From Sipunculus nudus (taxonomy: Eukaryota > Annelida > Sipuncula > Golfingiida > Sipunculidae), in the NCBI GenBank assembly GCA_026874595.1, contig CM049306.1, positions 15,151,019 through 15,215,018 of the forward strand: DNA of 64,000 nucleotides, written 5' to 3'. Each line of letters starts with the position of its first letter. The stretch's first letter is position 1. The notes beneath the pieces were generated by a model. The model made no database searches. It saw only the letters and a list, made by a program, of their open reading frames with translations, and had not been told where the DNA came from. The position numbers were made by a program, and so were the translations under genes. Of this stretch, positions 22,643-34,823 are shown piece after piece.

Positions 22643-24799
22643 CTTGTTTTAATGTTTACAACAACCTGTTCCTAAATTTCCAACAACATTATTTTGAATT
22701 GAGTTATTTTATACGTAGCTTCCCCACTTACGGCTTCATCACGAATAGATCTATCTTTAGTTTAACTAATTGCAACTAATTTTTAATTAAAAATCCAGGA
22801 AACAACTCGGTTTGGTGTTATTCGGGAAAATCAAGATAAAGAAGATGCAAAGAGAGACAGATGCTTTCAAGGAATGTCGCTTGGGGTATCAATAAATTTG
22901 CAAGAATGATTGACGATTCAATAATGAAATTAGCCGTCAAAGTACTTTTTACTCAGACGTCTAAAATCAGTTATTAAAATGTTCTCTAGAAATAAGGATT
23001 TCTGAAGTGCCAGATAAAGATCTACATACGTCTTTTAACGTCAAATCTCGTTTGACTTTACTTGATACGTTTATATTCTCCAAACATGTCCGTACGATAA
23101 TGTGTCATCGATGAATCACAGTCTGTTTCTAAACATTTCTTGAGTTACATGTATTGTTTTAATAAAGCACCATATGGCCAGAGTTGCATAATCAACAGTG
23201 ATGAACTATAGTTGATGTATGCGGTTGGAGCGACAAATAACCCTGCATGCAAATGTAATGGAAATGCAATATAAAATTTTTGTTACGCATGCATGTTCAC
23301 GAATAAGAAAACGTTGCTTATCATTCACAACATCTTACTTAAATTTTATTAACATAATTCTTAAAAAATACGTACGTGAAGTGGAACAAAATGAAAAGCA
23401 GCATATATAAAATCAGAGAAATACAATTTTGTACTTCAAGTTTACTTTGATCAGCCAAACATCATTCTGATACAAGCCCAGTTATGATTGAAAGCTATCG
23501 CTCCAAAATTAATTGCTAATACAACTTATAAGAATGCACTCACAGAGCGCATGCATCCACCAATACCTTGACTGAACATCTTGCAAATCCGCCCCGAAAT
23601 TTGTTTGATCCGCTCGAAAAGCTAGTCAATTGAATATATCCTTCACTATTGGTCCCGCCGTATAAAAAAAAATCTTTAAAATTCACAGAAACTTTTTGGA
23701 GATATTAAAGATAAAGGCAGTTTGGAGTCAGAGTATCCAGCTTAGCCGAGCGCTGGCCGATTTCTCAAAGCCATGTCGACTCCAATAAATTTGCTTCTCT
23801 CTCACTCGAAATGGGAAAATGGCATGGTACTTTTCAGTAAACAGGAAACCTCTTCCAGTGGACGTTGTTTTTTCAACATCGATTATTTTGACGTCATCGT
23901 GACGAAACCATGACAACGTAAACTTAAAAGTATATTACTTTTCCACAACCTATAATAAATATTTCTTTATTGATTTTAATTAAATTTTGTTGGAGAGTGG
24001 GTAATAGGTAAAGAAATAAGTAATTATATTTTTTTTAGCCGAATCGATATATTTTCCAATTATTGTAAGAATAAGAACAAAAGAGCAGACTAAAAAGTGG
24101 CACATTTGGATGGATCCAGATCATTTTTTCTTTACCGATCCATCAAAAATTATATCTTTAACCAATGACAAATCCTCGACGTAAATTGCATCGAAATGCA
24201 TTGAGAAATAATGGAGATCACAATCATACATATACATACATACAAACCACTGTGATCCCAAAACCAGCTATCACCTTTCGATGGCGAAGGTACTTACACA
24301 CTGCATGAAACAATGGGAAAGCCACTTGAATGCTTAGTACGTACCCTTACGTACGACTCAGACACCTGTTACTTGGTATGTTAGCTATATATGAATCGAT
24401 CGATTCTGCTTTGAGAGCATATCAACATGTGCTGACACCAAGTACTTTTGAGTTAAGAGGATTATATCACAGTTACGTAATCCACTAAAATGAATCATTC
24501 AGAACTATAAATCTTAAAAATGTGTGAATGCTTTGTCTCTTTAAAAGCAATTTACCAAAATAGTCTGCCTTTCGCTAACCTGATAAATATATTCAAAGTG
24601 AAGAACAGGTCAATTTATTACATTTATACATTAATGCGATTAATTCCGATTTCCAGGCATTTACGTATTTAATTTTTCAGGCATTTACACAATATAATAT
24701 AACCAGTTTTTGCTTACCTAATATATATATTAAAAAAGAACATATACATTTCCTATAACAAAAGGAAAAAAATCATCGCACGACGGTATATACATACAT

Positions 24800-24831
24800 G
24801 GACGACAAATTGCAAGTCCTATTTGTCGTCC
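24800..24831. repeat. Perfect 11 bp hairpin
   Basis: GGACGACAAAT at 24800-24810 pairs perfectly with ATTTGTCGTCC at 24821-24831 across a 10-base loop. The surrounding 24780-25090 is less AT-rich than the intron average. No T-run follows and I recognise no RNA family. Confidence 0.6.
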
Positions 24832-27800
24832 GGCTCCTAGACTCATGAATATCACATGCTCATCCGGGTCAGCAGTATGAAATCGCTGTTATCCGGAAGC
24901 CAGGGCGACCAGTCGTATTAAAAAAACTCACTCCCCTTGAGGGCAGCAATTATCAATGCGCGGTTGATATAAGTAATCTGAAAAGTCAGTTATAGCACTT
25001 CCGGGCGGAGCAGAATGTTTTGCGCATCTCTCCTAGTGGTCCTGATCAGACTCTGCTGATTGGTACCTTGTACCAAGGTTCGTGGTCTATATATTATATA
25101 ATAATATTGGAACGAAACTTGGCTCAGCATCCAACTCTAAAACTCTTGCGTTTTATCATCGTTTTATCATTCTAAGTCCTGTAAAAATGTTTGGTTTTGG
25201 TACCGAAGGTGGATTATTGATGTAAATATAAAAAAATACTTTAGTTTAGGTACCAAAGTACATAAGATAGATTATTGTTGTAAATGTATTTGTTCGTGCT
25301 GCAAAAGTCCTCGCTTCATCGACAAAGGAAAACATTCAGCTGCATTTTGCATCTGTCTGCGGCCTAAGCATTATACGCCTCTAGAGCTATAGTTACTGCA
25401 ATACTTAAAGGGGTCGATATCTGACATCTCTTACAATTCTATATAAACCATAAGGTGCCGATCCTATTTTGCACAGATTATCCGTTTTGTTTATATCCAT
25501 GTTTTTTAGCAAATGTAGGAGCCCTACAAAATGGCCTGTCGTGACCCAAACATGTCCAACAAGGACATCTGGGGACAATAAGATAAATCAGACGTTTGCA
25601 AATGCAAAAGAGTGTTCATTTATTATCACCACTGACACCTAGAAACTTTCAACTTCTGCACATGTGCAGTCAGCCAACTTAAATGCATTTTTTCTGTTTG
25701 TCAACATGTGCACATGTATCGTGTTTGCCAACAGTTTGTAGACAAACAAGCTGATACATCCGCGCCAGGGACATTGAAAGAACCTTTCCTAGCAGGAATT
25801 AATTACATTGCATTAATATGTACCCACAGTTTGTCAGAAATCACATGAATACGACATCACAGGTAGGTTAACGACTAGCTTTAACTAATGTATTTTAAAA
25901 TCTCATATTCAACTTCACTGGTCTATGAATTGCAATTTTCCATACAAATCTGTCGCCACTTATTTGTCCTTGTATAGACCTCTGATTGGAGCTCTTTTGT
26001 TGTCAAATTTGACTGGGAATACACAGTAGATATTACTGTGACACGAAATATATAAAGTCTTTATGTGTGTAAGAATAAATACAAAAATAAATTTACAGTA
26101 ACCATTACACTGAAAGTCTTATCAAGCAGGATATGCTCTATCTAAAATCCCACGACACTGGGATTGAAGAAGATACGGAGAATAGAGTTAGACTTGAATT
26201 ATATATACGTCTATATCCTCTCGCTTTCAATTTGGATACGATGTTCATTTTCATCTCTGTCATCAGATAATAATTACAGTAACAATACTCGTATTTATGT
26301 AATATTTTGACAAATTAGGTTCTCTTCATGCACTGCAATATGAATAAGCTCAGTAAATGGTTACTGGTTCGTAAGCACCTGGTTCCTAACACCAGAACAC
26401 CGCTTGCTAAGGGCCTGGGTATGTTTATTATTGCTTTCGGTTAATATAAAAATTTTATACTTTTTTATCCATCTCTGCTTCTTAAAAATATTTCCAGAAA
26501 ATTAAAGTTTCTTTAATTTTATTCTTGACCTGGCTGAAAGGTATAATCAGTTAAGATTTTCAATAAGTATTCAATTAAAAGTATTAATGAAAAACAAAAT
26601 ATTCAATAACAGTCCAAAAGTATTTATATTGTGCGCAGGGTATGAACATTACAGATAAAGACTTTTGAGAGAGAGATACACCTGATATATAGCTTTTACA
26701 TAATGGAGACATTGCAAGTGACCCCATAATTGCAAGTGTCCAAATACAATCGGATTCAAGAAACTTCCCGGATATGCATGCAGAAGGAATGCAAGAGGAA
26801 GCAGAAAAAGAAGGTATACATTGAATAAAATGGATCATGGTGCAGCATTATATCAATGGCCTTTAACATTGTGTGAAATATATTTTTCTCTGTTGATGGC
26901 AGCATCGAGGCATCAAAAGTAGAATTGACTTAGAAGATGTTAATACATTATAAAATCGTCCTCGGACGGTCGGTATCGCTTGATAATGATCTTCTTCTAT
27001 TAACAGATTATGTTCTCTTGGGCTCAAATGGGACTGAGACTGGCCATAAAATTACCCAGTATGGGTGGTCCGGGTATAAAAATGTACTCATTTTATGGGA
27101 AGTTAGAGCATGGATCGATCTGGACGTTTGCACAATCTTGCTCCTTCTTGTTACATCAGTTTATGCTCGGATCGGCTTAATTCTTGTCCAATTTAACAGA
27201 TAACTGGCTTCAAGTCCTCCTATATATACCGTGCCTATTAAAGAAACGCGGACATTCATTATTCAGATGCACTTTTAGCCTTTTTCCATGACACTGTCGC
27301 AGATCATCCACTGCTGAATCACTTGCCACATGCCGTCCACCAATGGACCAGCTGAGGTCGAGTAATTGATTCTAGGGTCGTCAGTATAAGGTGGGGGTGT
27401 GTATCCCGCCACCTATTGATAAGAACGTGCTCAATGTAATGGTTCTCTATAAATTTGATAGAAGTGCATATTGATTTGTCAGAACGGTTTAATTATTGCC
27501 TTAAGTTTAATTTCTCTTGTTTATTTAATCAAATGAGCAAAGGTAATTTATAGATTTTAAAATATTACCGTAAATTTATTGACGTGACTGTCATTGGAAT
27601 ACAATGATCCCCTTGAAAGACCAAATGAACTAATTTTGAATTCGAACTCTGATTCAAGGAAATATTCTGGCTGAGAAAGTAAACTGTGTATGGACGCTAC
27701 AAATTACCATATATTATAATATCCATGGTGCAAAAGATTAAACCTTTTACGGTATATGAGAGGAAAGGATTTGTCCATAAAATTATCGTCATGAATTGAC

Positions 27801-28221
27801 GCAGCTCAAAAAAGGAATCACATTATATCTGCAGAAAGCTACCATGGACTCCATGGATTCACGATGTTTCATCTTTGCCCGGTGTCACTAATCTAGCGCC
27901 AATGCTATTCGCTGTCAATAGTACGAACTTTCTAGAGGAACATAATATCACAACGTGCATCTGCTGTATAGCAAAGGTTCTTTGTCCACGATGAATAAAA
28001 AATGAGGTACCCATTTATCATCGTGCAGTACATGTGTACGGTTCAACATTGTGAAGCAGATAGATCTTTAAAAACATTAGATTTTCTTTCTCTGAGAAAC
28101 CGTATGCTAACAATGCTAAACTGGTATTGTATTTTTCCGTATCCGTGGAACATGTTGTTAACATTTTATAAAACCAAAATCCCTCCTCTTACATTATCCC
28201 ATTAACAGTGTAGCAATTTAA

Positions 28222-28225
28222 ATAG
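28222..28225 (+). repeat. Target-site duplication ATAG (left)
   Basis: ATAG directly precedes the 5' LTR and is repeated at 34820-34823 directly after the 3' LTR. Confidence 0.85.
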
Positions 28226-29026
28226 TGTTACAGGTGCTCTTTTTATTGTGTGACACGGGCGTAACTCATGTTGTAGCGCTCTTGCCTGGCCGTTTGTTAC
28301 ATTCGCGGTTTAATCCGTACTGGTTGAACTCTTGTTGTCATGCTAGCTTGGGGCGAGCTCACGTGTACACCATGGTGTGTAGAGGCACGGCGATGTTTTT
28401 CTAGATGATTCCTGTGACGCGTGCTTACCGTGTATAATGTATTATTCTTCGAATGTTCTAGAGATAGAAGCTTCTCGGCTTGGGGTGAAGAGTATATAAA
28501 GGGGCTGTGTTTTAGAGCCGAGAAGAGAGCAGCAGAGAGATTTCCAGCGGACGCAGAAGCATGTGTCAGTTTCTTGGACCTTATCCGACGTGTGCGGCAA
28601 TTATAGATTTTCTTCAGAGTTTCTCCTGGATTTTGTGCATTTGGACTTCAGTTTACTTTCTGGATGGTTACAAGAATTTTACACTGGACTGTCATTCTCC
28701 GAGAGTATACATTTAAAGAACTTATCGTTGTGACGGTGGAGGTAATCAGGTACTGTGCACATTGTTTATTTTTCTATATGATTGTATTGATTTGTTGTTA
28801 TACCGCTGTTTTACTGTATAATTGTATTGATTTAGTGTATTGTAATGTTAGGGTTGTTTTAAGAATAAATTATAGTTATTTGTTAACAAAAAAAACACTG
28901 ACTTCTTTATTCATTCCCCTAGACATTTCACGCTGCCTAGTGTTACAGAATCTGATTTTTTTATCTCCGTTACAGAATTTGTGTTCATCACGCATACGTG
29001 ATCTGTTTATATTAGGTTCCGTAACA
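28226..29026 (+). repeat. 5' LTR (801 bp)
   Basis: It starts TGTTACAGG and ends GTAACA; the 3' LTR ends TGTAACA, the exact inverse of TGTTACA. A TATATAAAG promoter motif lies at 28493-28501 and an AATAAA poly(A) signal at 28864-28869. Two segments, about 28313-28358 and 28768-28911, are absent from the 3' LTR and account for the 190-base length difference. Confidence 0.93.
28493..28501 (+). promoter_or_regulatory. LTR TATA box
   Basis: TATATAAAG, matched at the corresponding place in the 3' LTR (34429-34437), followed by a GC-richer stretch as expected at an LTR transcription start. Confidence 0.65.
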
Positions 29027-29032
29027 TAAAAT

Positions 29033-29050
29033 TGGGGGCTCGTCTGGATG
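29033..29050 (+). other. Primer-binding site, tRNA-Pro type
   Basis: TGGGGGCTCGTCTGGATG starts six bases after the 5' LTR. Its first twelve bases equal the tRNA-Pro primer site known from murine leukaemia virus. The six-base gap from the LTR is larger than in most gypsy elements. Confidence 0.8.
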
Positions 29051-29178
29051 CTTAATAGTTTTCAAATTTATTAGGCCTTGACCTGGACACATTGTTTTAT
29101 CATACATTGTTTACAAGATTACATATTGTTTACAGGATTTATCTCAGTGTTTTTTTTTTATTGTTTTGACATCTTAAC

Positions 29179-30780
29179 ATGGCAGATTTCGACCCTGAAA
29201 CATTTGTTGACGATCCCGACCCTGATCAACTTGAACAGTTGTCAAAAGAACAGTTGTTGCGTTTGGGACTACACTTAGGGCTAAGTGTGAAAAAAGCTCT
29301 GAGAAAGCCTGATATCATTGCTAAAATCATGCAAGCTCTAGTTAGCAAAGGTTTAATTGAAGAGACTGAAGTTGAAACATCAAAAAATGACAGCCTTGCT
29401 ATGCAATTAGAATTAAAAAAAATTAGAAATGCAACATGAGCTAGCATTAAAAGAGAAAGAAAAAGAAATTGAGTTAAAACGAATGGAATTAGAAAGACTT
29501 AAAGTATAACAGTCTACGTGCTGCCCCAACTCACAGTTTTGATGTTACTAAACACATTAGACTTGTCCCACAGGTAGCTGAAAATTTAAAATGGCCTAAG
29601 GGAAATTGGACTATGCTGTTACAAAGTGTGTTGACTGGCAAGGCCAGAGAAATATATACAGAGCTTTCAGTAGAAGTACTGCTGACTATGACTTTTTAAA
29701 ACGGTTAATCCTAAAAGGTTATGAGTTAGTTCCAGAGGCTTACCGCCAGAAATTCAGAAATTAGGAAAAGCGCAAAGAACAGACCTACGTCGAATTTGCT
29801 AGGACGGAAGAGCAGTTGTTTGATCGCTGGTGTAGTTCTAAAAATGTAATTAAAGATTATGACAATTTGCGCAAGTTGATATTGCATTAACGCAGATGTT
29901 AAAACTTTTCTCGATGAGAAAAGTTCTGAAACACTTGACATTGCTGCTAAATTAGCTGATGATTATTCATTAACAAACAAATGTCCTTTACTAGCAAATC
30001 AAACCAGTCATTCACAAACAAGAATATAAATCAGTATGGTCAAAAGAAGTTTAAAGCGCAGTCACCCAGTACTAGTAGTCCTGATAGTTCAGCAAAGTCC
30101 ATTGCTACATCTCAGTCCACGTCCACTGTGTCTAAGTGCAACAAAGACCAGTCATTTTCAAAGAAAATCTGTAATTACTGCAAGAAGGAAGGTCATCTAA
30201 TATCTGACTGCTGGAAACTTGCGAATAAACCAAATAGCAAACCTTCTGGGTTTGTTTCAAAATCTATGCATAGCATAGTACAAGAGCCAGGCTCTTTTCA
30301 TGTAAATAAGGGGTACAACTCCTGTATTGACTCAAATAAAGAGTTTGATTCTACGGAGGCCCAAGTGCCGTCTAAATCCAAAGAAGAATCCGTAGCTTGC
30401 GGGGTAAAAACCTCAGTTGATTCCTGCGAGGAATTAAATAAGGCTAGGTCCTTTCAAGACTCCCGCGAGGAGTATTCTCTAAATGAGGCTAAGTCCTTTT
30501 ATGACTCTTGCGAAAGCATTTTAAATGAGGCCAGGTCCTCTTATGACAAACAGACGTTTGTTTCTGCTGAGGAAAATTCCTCTGTTGACTCCCATGAGGA
30601 GATTGGTAATAAAAAGGATATAGAATCCTTAAGTGACTCTGAAACAGAGTTTATGACTGACACTGTCAATGTCAGTTCTTTGTTTGATGAGGTTGAGGTA
30701 GTAGATTCCTCTCTTGACTCTGAAATGGAGATATTTGAGCCACTCATACATGATGGTTTGTATCACTTTCAAGTGATTTT
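29179..30780 (+). pseudogene. gag: gag remnant of the retrotransposon (coiled coil, capsid/SCAN-like region, CCHC knuckle)
   Basis: The ATG at 29179 opens an acidic N-terminus (MADFDPETFVDD...) leading into a charged helical stretch. The frame is lost at an A-run near 29414-29423. Capsid-like sequence is readable in pieces at 29530-29900, including LKWPKGNWTMLLQSVLTGK and, past a stop at 29762-29764, a SCAN-like EQTYVEFARTEEQLFDRW. SCAN domains are thought to derive from this gag type. A longer open frame at 29981-30841 holds one CCHC zinc knuckle (30170-30211, C-X2-C-X4-H-X4-C) followed by a Ser/Glu/Asp-rich linker with repeated DS(C/R)EE-type motifs. Several frame breaks make it a pseudogene. 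Confidence 0.85.
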
Positions 30781-31182
30781 TCACTTTCTACCCCTATTAG
30801 AATTTAGAGGGACACTGGTTCAGGCCAGACTCTCATGTTAGCAAACACTTTGCCATTTTCTAATAGGGCCTTTACTGGTGCACATGCACTTGTTAATGGT
30901 GTGTTTTCGGACAGGCACACTTCAGTTCCGCTTCACAGTATCCATTTAAAGTCAGATTTGATTTCTGGGAATATTACTGTGGGCATAAGAAACACTTTAC
31001 CCTTGAAGGGAATTCAGTTGCTGCAAGCCAATGATGTTGCAGGTGATTTAGTAGAGCCTGTACCAATAGTGACAGAAAAGCCATCACTTGATCAGGACAC
31101 TGATCCGGAAAGTCAGGAAATTCCTGGTTTGTATCCTTCATGTGCTGTAACTAGATCTATGGCCAAGAAAAACAAAACATGA
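30781..31182 (+). pseudogene. pro: Aspartic protease remnant of the retrotransposon
   Basis: The active-site triplet Asp-Thr-Gly is at 30811-30819, in a different frame from the preceding gag part. A TAG stop lies two codons before it (30805-30807). Downstream the frame is open to 31182 with protease-like sequence (LPFSNRAFTGAHALVNGVF, VPLHSIHLKSDL) and a linker ending CAVTRSMAKKNKT. Both the frame shift and the stop disrupt the domain. Confidence 0.8.
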
Positions 31183-32560
31183 GGATAATGGTCCAGATAA
31201 AAACACTCTGGGAGTCATTAGTGACTCGTCTAGCGACTCGCCCGTACAGGATGCAGCATTCTCAAGGTCAGAACTTATCGCGGAACAGCATCAGGACCCT
31301 GATATTTCATGTTTGTTCCCCAGGGCAGTTTCTAATGATGAACTGTCACAGAACCCAGTTTGTTTCTATGTCAAAAATGGAGTGCTTATGCGTAAATGGC
31401 GACCACCTGATGTATGCGCTGATGATGAGTGGGCCATCAAACATCAAATAGTAATGCCCAAAAGCTTTCGCAATGAAATTCTAAGCATGGCACATGAGGT
31501 TCCTTTGGCTGGCCATTTAGGTATAAATAAAACTTATCAGAAAGTTAGTACACACTTCTATTGGCCTAACCTCAGGAAAGATGTTGTACGATATTGTATA
31601 TCATGCCATACATGCCAGATGGTTGGCAATCCAAATCAGAATCCTCCTAAATCCCCACTTAGGCCAATTGCTGCTTTCGAGGAACCATTCAGTAGGATTA
31701 TTGTTGACTGTGTTCGACCACTGCCAAAAACAAAATCTGGACATGAATACTTGCTGACAATTATGTGCGCATCTACCAGGTTCCCTTAGGCAATACCATT
31801 GCGCAAAATTAATGCCAAAAGTGTTGTCAAAACTCTGACCAAGTTTTTACAACTGTTGGATTGCCAAAATCCGTCCAGTCTGACCAAGGGCCTATTTTTA
31901 TGTCTGGCTTATTCCAACAAGTTATGCTTGAGCTAGGTATAAAACAGTACAGCTCTTCGCCATACCATCCTGAAAGTCAGGGCGCCCTCGAGCGTTTTCA
32001 CCAGACATTTAAAAAAACATGATCAGGACTAATTGCTATGACACACAGAAAGACTTGGATGAAGGAATCCACCTATTGCTGTTTGCTGTCAGAGAATCCT
32101 TTCAAGAGTCCTTTGGTTTCAGTCCCTTTGAACTATTTTTGGACACCCCGTTCGAGGTCCATTGAAACTGCTTAAAGAAGAATTCTTGTGTGAATATCCT
32201 GATTCTCTTAGTTTACTGCAGTATGTCTCAGACTTTCGCACTAAACTACACAATGCTTGTGAGATTGCAAAGTCTAATCTAAAATCTGCACAAAGTAAAA
32301 TGAAAACAAAGTATGACAAGCACACTGTTAGTAGGACGTTTGAGCCTGGTGAAAAGGTCCTTGACTTACTTCCCATCCCTGCCAGACCTCTGCAAGCCAG
32401 GTATTTTGGTCCTTACATTGTTGACAAGAAAATCAGTGATTTAAATAACATACTGTTGACACCAGATAGACGTAAGAGGAAACAACTGTGCCATGTTGAC
32501 ATGTTGAAACCATATTATGACAGAAATAGCACATCAGATGTTGTACATAATGTTACATAA
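31183..32560 (+). pseudogene. int: Integrase remnant, placed upstream of reverse transcriptase
   Basis: The N-terminal zinc-binding domain is readable from the HEVPLAGHLGINKTYQKV stretch to CISCHTCQ. The catalytic triad is present: Asp at 31706-31708 (IIVDC), Asp at 31882-31884 (SDQG) and Glu at 31990-31992 (GALE), with exactly 35 residues between the last two. The C-terminal GPY/F module (ARYFGPYIVDKK) precedes the end at 32560. Breaks include a TAG at 31787-31789 and frame changes near 31790-31880, in the A-run at 32009-32016 and near 32150-32160. Its position between protease and RT is the key structural feature. Confidence 0.9.
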
Positions 32561-32699
32561 ATTGTGTATACACTGACTCTGACCCAGTTAAAGTAGATAC
32601 TGATTGTAAGTGTGATGTAGATATTCAGTGTGGTACAGTACCATTAAAAAACTCAGACGTGCTTAACAACCTGGATGCCAAACTGTCACACGTTACCGC

Positions 32700-34071
32700 A
32701 CAATAACAACAAGACCTCAAGAACCTGCTGCGGAATTATGAACATTTGTTTGGTGACAATCCAACGCGAACTAACATGTTGTGCCATGACGTCGATGTTG
32801 GCGAGCCAAGCGCAGTCAAGCAACATCCATATGGACTGAATCCAGAAAAGCAAAAGTATCTACAGGATGAGATTCAATATTTTCTGGATAATGGTTTTGT
32901 TGAACCTAGTAACAGTAACGGGAGTTCACCATGTATTCTTGTGCCAATACCTGATGGAAGTTACCGTATGTGCACAGATGATTGAAAACTGAACTCTGTC
33001 ACCAAGACTGACACGTTCCCGATTCCGAGGATCGATGATTGTACTGATAGAGTCAGTAGCTCCAGATATGTCTCCAAGTTTGACTTGCTAAAAGGATTCT
33101 GGCAAGTTCCGCTGACAGATCGAGCGAAAGAAGTGTCCGCATTGTGACGCCGCAAGGACTTTACCAGTATAAAGTTATGCCATTTGGCATGAAGAACTCG
33201 CCAGCCACGTTCCAGCGCCCAATTCATATGGTTGTCAAGGACATTCAGGGCTGCGACGCATATATTGATGACCTTATCGTGTACAGCGACACCTGGGAGA
33301 TACATCTGCAAATTCTTTGCGACCTCTTCGAAAGACTCAGTGAAGCACGTGTGACCGTCAACTTAGTAAAATCTGAGTTTTGTCATGCACAAGTAACATT
33401 TTTGGATCATATTGTAGGGCAGGGTCAGGTAAAACCTGTTGATGCTAAGATAAGTGCTGTTTTTGCATTTCCTAGACCAGAAAACAAAAAGCAAATAATG
33501 CGTTTTCTTGGTATGGTTGGATACTACAGGAAGATTTGTCCAAATGTTTCTGCTGTAGCTGAACCTTTGACTAATTTGTTAAAGAAGAAACAAAAGTTGG
33601 TATGGAATGTTCAGTGTGAAAGTGCATTTCAGAATTTGAAAGCAATTCTGCACATTTCACCAGTTTGAGCAGCTCCAGACTTTTCTGCATGCACCTTTTA
33701 AGTTAGCTGTAGATGCTAGTGATACTGCTGCTGGTGCTGTGTTGTTACAAGAAGGCAATGATGGCATAGATCATCCAATTTGTTATTTCTCAGGAAAGTT
33801 TAATGCAAACCAGAAAAACTACTCCACTATTGAAAAAGAATGTTTGGCTTTGATTTAGGCGTTGCAATATTTTGAAGTTTATGTTACTTCGTCAGTCAGG
33901 CCTATCATTGTCTTCAGTGATCACAATCCCCTCACGTTCATGAACAAGTTGAAGTGTAAAAATCAAAGATTGTTGAGATGGAGTTTGTTCTTACAGGATT
34001 ACAATCTTGATATCATACACATTAAAGGGAAAGACAATGTACTTCTTTATTGCTTATCGAGATGTTTATGA
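32700..34071 (+). pseudogene. rt: Reverse transcriptase and RNase H remnant of the retrotransposon
   Basis: RT is readable from 32746 (KQHPYGLNPEKQKYLQDEI, GFVEPSNSNGSSPCILVP), through FDLLKGFWQVPL with the first catalytic Asp, to YIDD at 33261-33272 and the gypsy-type FLGMVGYYRKICPN. RNase H follows (LAVDASDTAAGAVLLQ, STIEKECLAL, FSDHNPLTFM), supplying the catalytic D, E and D, and ends near 34071. Breaks include TGA at 32983-32985, a frameshift near 33138-33144, a stop and frameshift at about 33666, and TAG at 33856-33858. Confidence 0.92.
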
Positions 34072-34197
34072 AATGTTGTAAACAAGATGTTTATGTAATG
34101 TTGTAAATAAGATGATTTTTAAGATGTTGTAAAAATTTAGTGATTCTGATCGCAAAAAAAAAAGAAATTTTTCCGAGAAAACTTTCTTTTTTCTTAC

Positions 34198-34208
34198 AGG
34201 AGGGGGAG
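34198..34208 (+). other. Polypurine tract
   Basis: AGGAGGGGGAG directly abuts the 3' LTR, the expected start of plus-strand synthesis in LTR elements. Confidence 0.85.
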
Positions 34209-34819
34209 TGTTACAGGTGCTCTTTTATTGTGTGACACGGGCGTAACTCATGTTGTAGATCTCTTGCCTGGCTGTTTGTTACATTCGCGGTTTAACACGT
34301 GTACACCATGGTGTGTATTGGCACGGCGATGTTTTTCTAGATGATTCCTGTGACGCATGCTTACCGTGTATAATGTATTATTCTTCGAATGTTCCAGAGA
34401 TAGAAGGTTCTCGGCTTGGGGTGAAGAGTATATAAAGGGGCTGTGTTTTAGAGCCGAGAAGAGAGCAGCAGAGAGATTTCTAGCGGACGCAGAAGCGTGT
34501 GTCAGTTTCTGGGACCTTATCCGACGTGTGCGGCAATTATAGGTTTTCTTCAGAGTTTCTCCTGGATTTTGTGCATTTGGACTTCAGTTTACTTTCTGGA
34601 TGGTTACAAGAATTTTACACTGGACTGTCTTTCTCCGAGAGTATACATTTAAAGAACTTATCGTTGTGATGGTGTTGGTTTCCAGGTACTGTGCACATTG
34701 TTTCATTCCCTTAGACATTTCAGGCTGCCTAGTGTTACAGAATCTGATTTTTTTTATCTCCGTTACAGAATTTGTGTTCATCACGCATACATGATCTGTT
34801 TATATTAGGTTCTGTAACA
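34209..34819 (+). repeat. 3' LTR (611 bp), internally deleted
   Basis: It starts TGTTACAGG and ends TGTAACA. It has the TATA motif (34429-34437) but lacks about 46 and 143 bases present in the 5' LTR, including the AATAAA signal. It is followed by the target duplication ATAG. Confidence 0.93.
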
Positions 34820-34823
34820 ATAG
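34820..34823 (+). repeat. Target-site duplication ATAG (right)
   Basis: Matches 28222-28225 on the other side of the element. Confidence 0.85.

Larger units (their letters stand above)
28226..34819 (+). mobile_element. Decayed Gmr1-like Ty3/gypsy LTR retrotransposon (6.6 kb)
   Basis: A complete element by structure: 5' LTR, tRNA-Pro type primer site, gag with a CCHC knuckle, protease, integrase, reverse transcriptase, RNase H, polypurine tract and 3' LTR, with an ATAG target duplication. Integrase lies before reverse transcriptase, which is the order of Ty1/copia but with Ty3/gypsy-type domains; this defines Gmr1-like elements, first described in deuterostomes. It lies antisense to the transporter gene inside its first intron. 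At least four in-frame stops and several frameshifts spread over all domains make it non-functional as it stands. The LTRs differ at roughly 20-25 aligned positions by eye, plus two deletions. Confidence 0.93.

Noticed and set aside
28664-29029. 121-codon frame just before gag
   Set aside because: It lies inside the 5' LTR; the matching 3' LTR region does not keep it.
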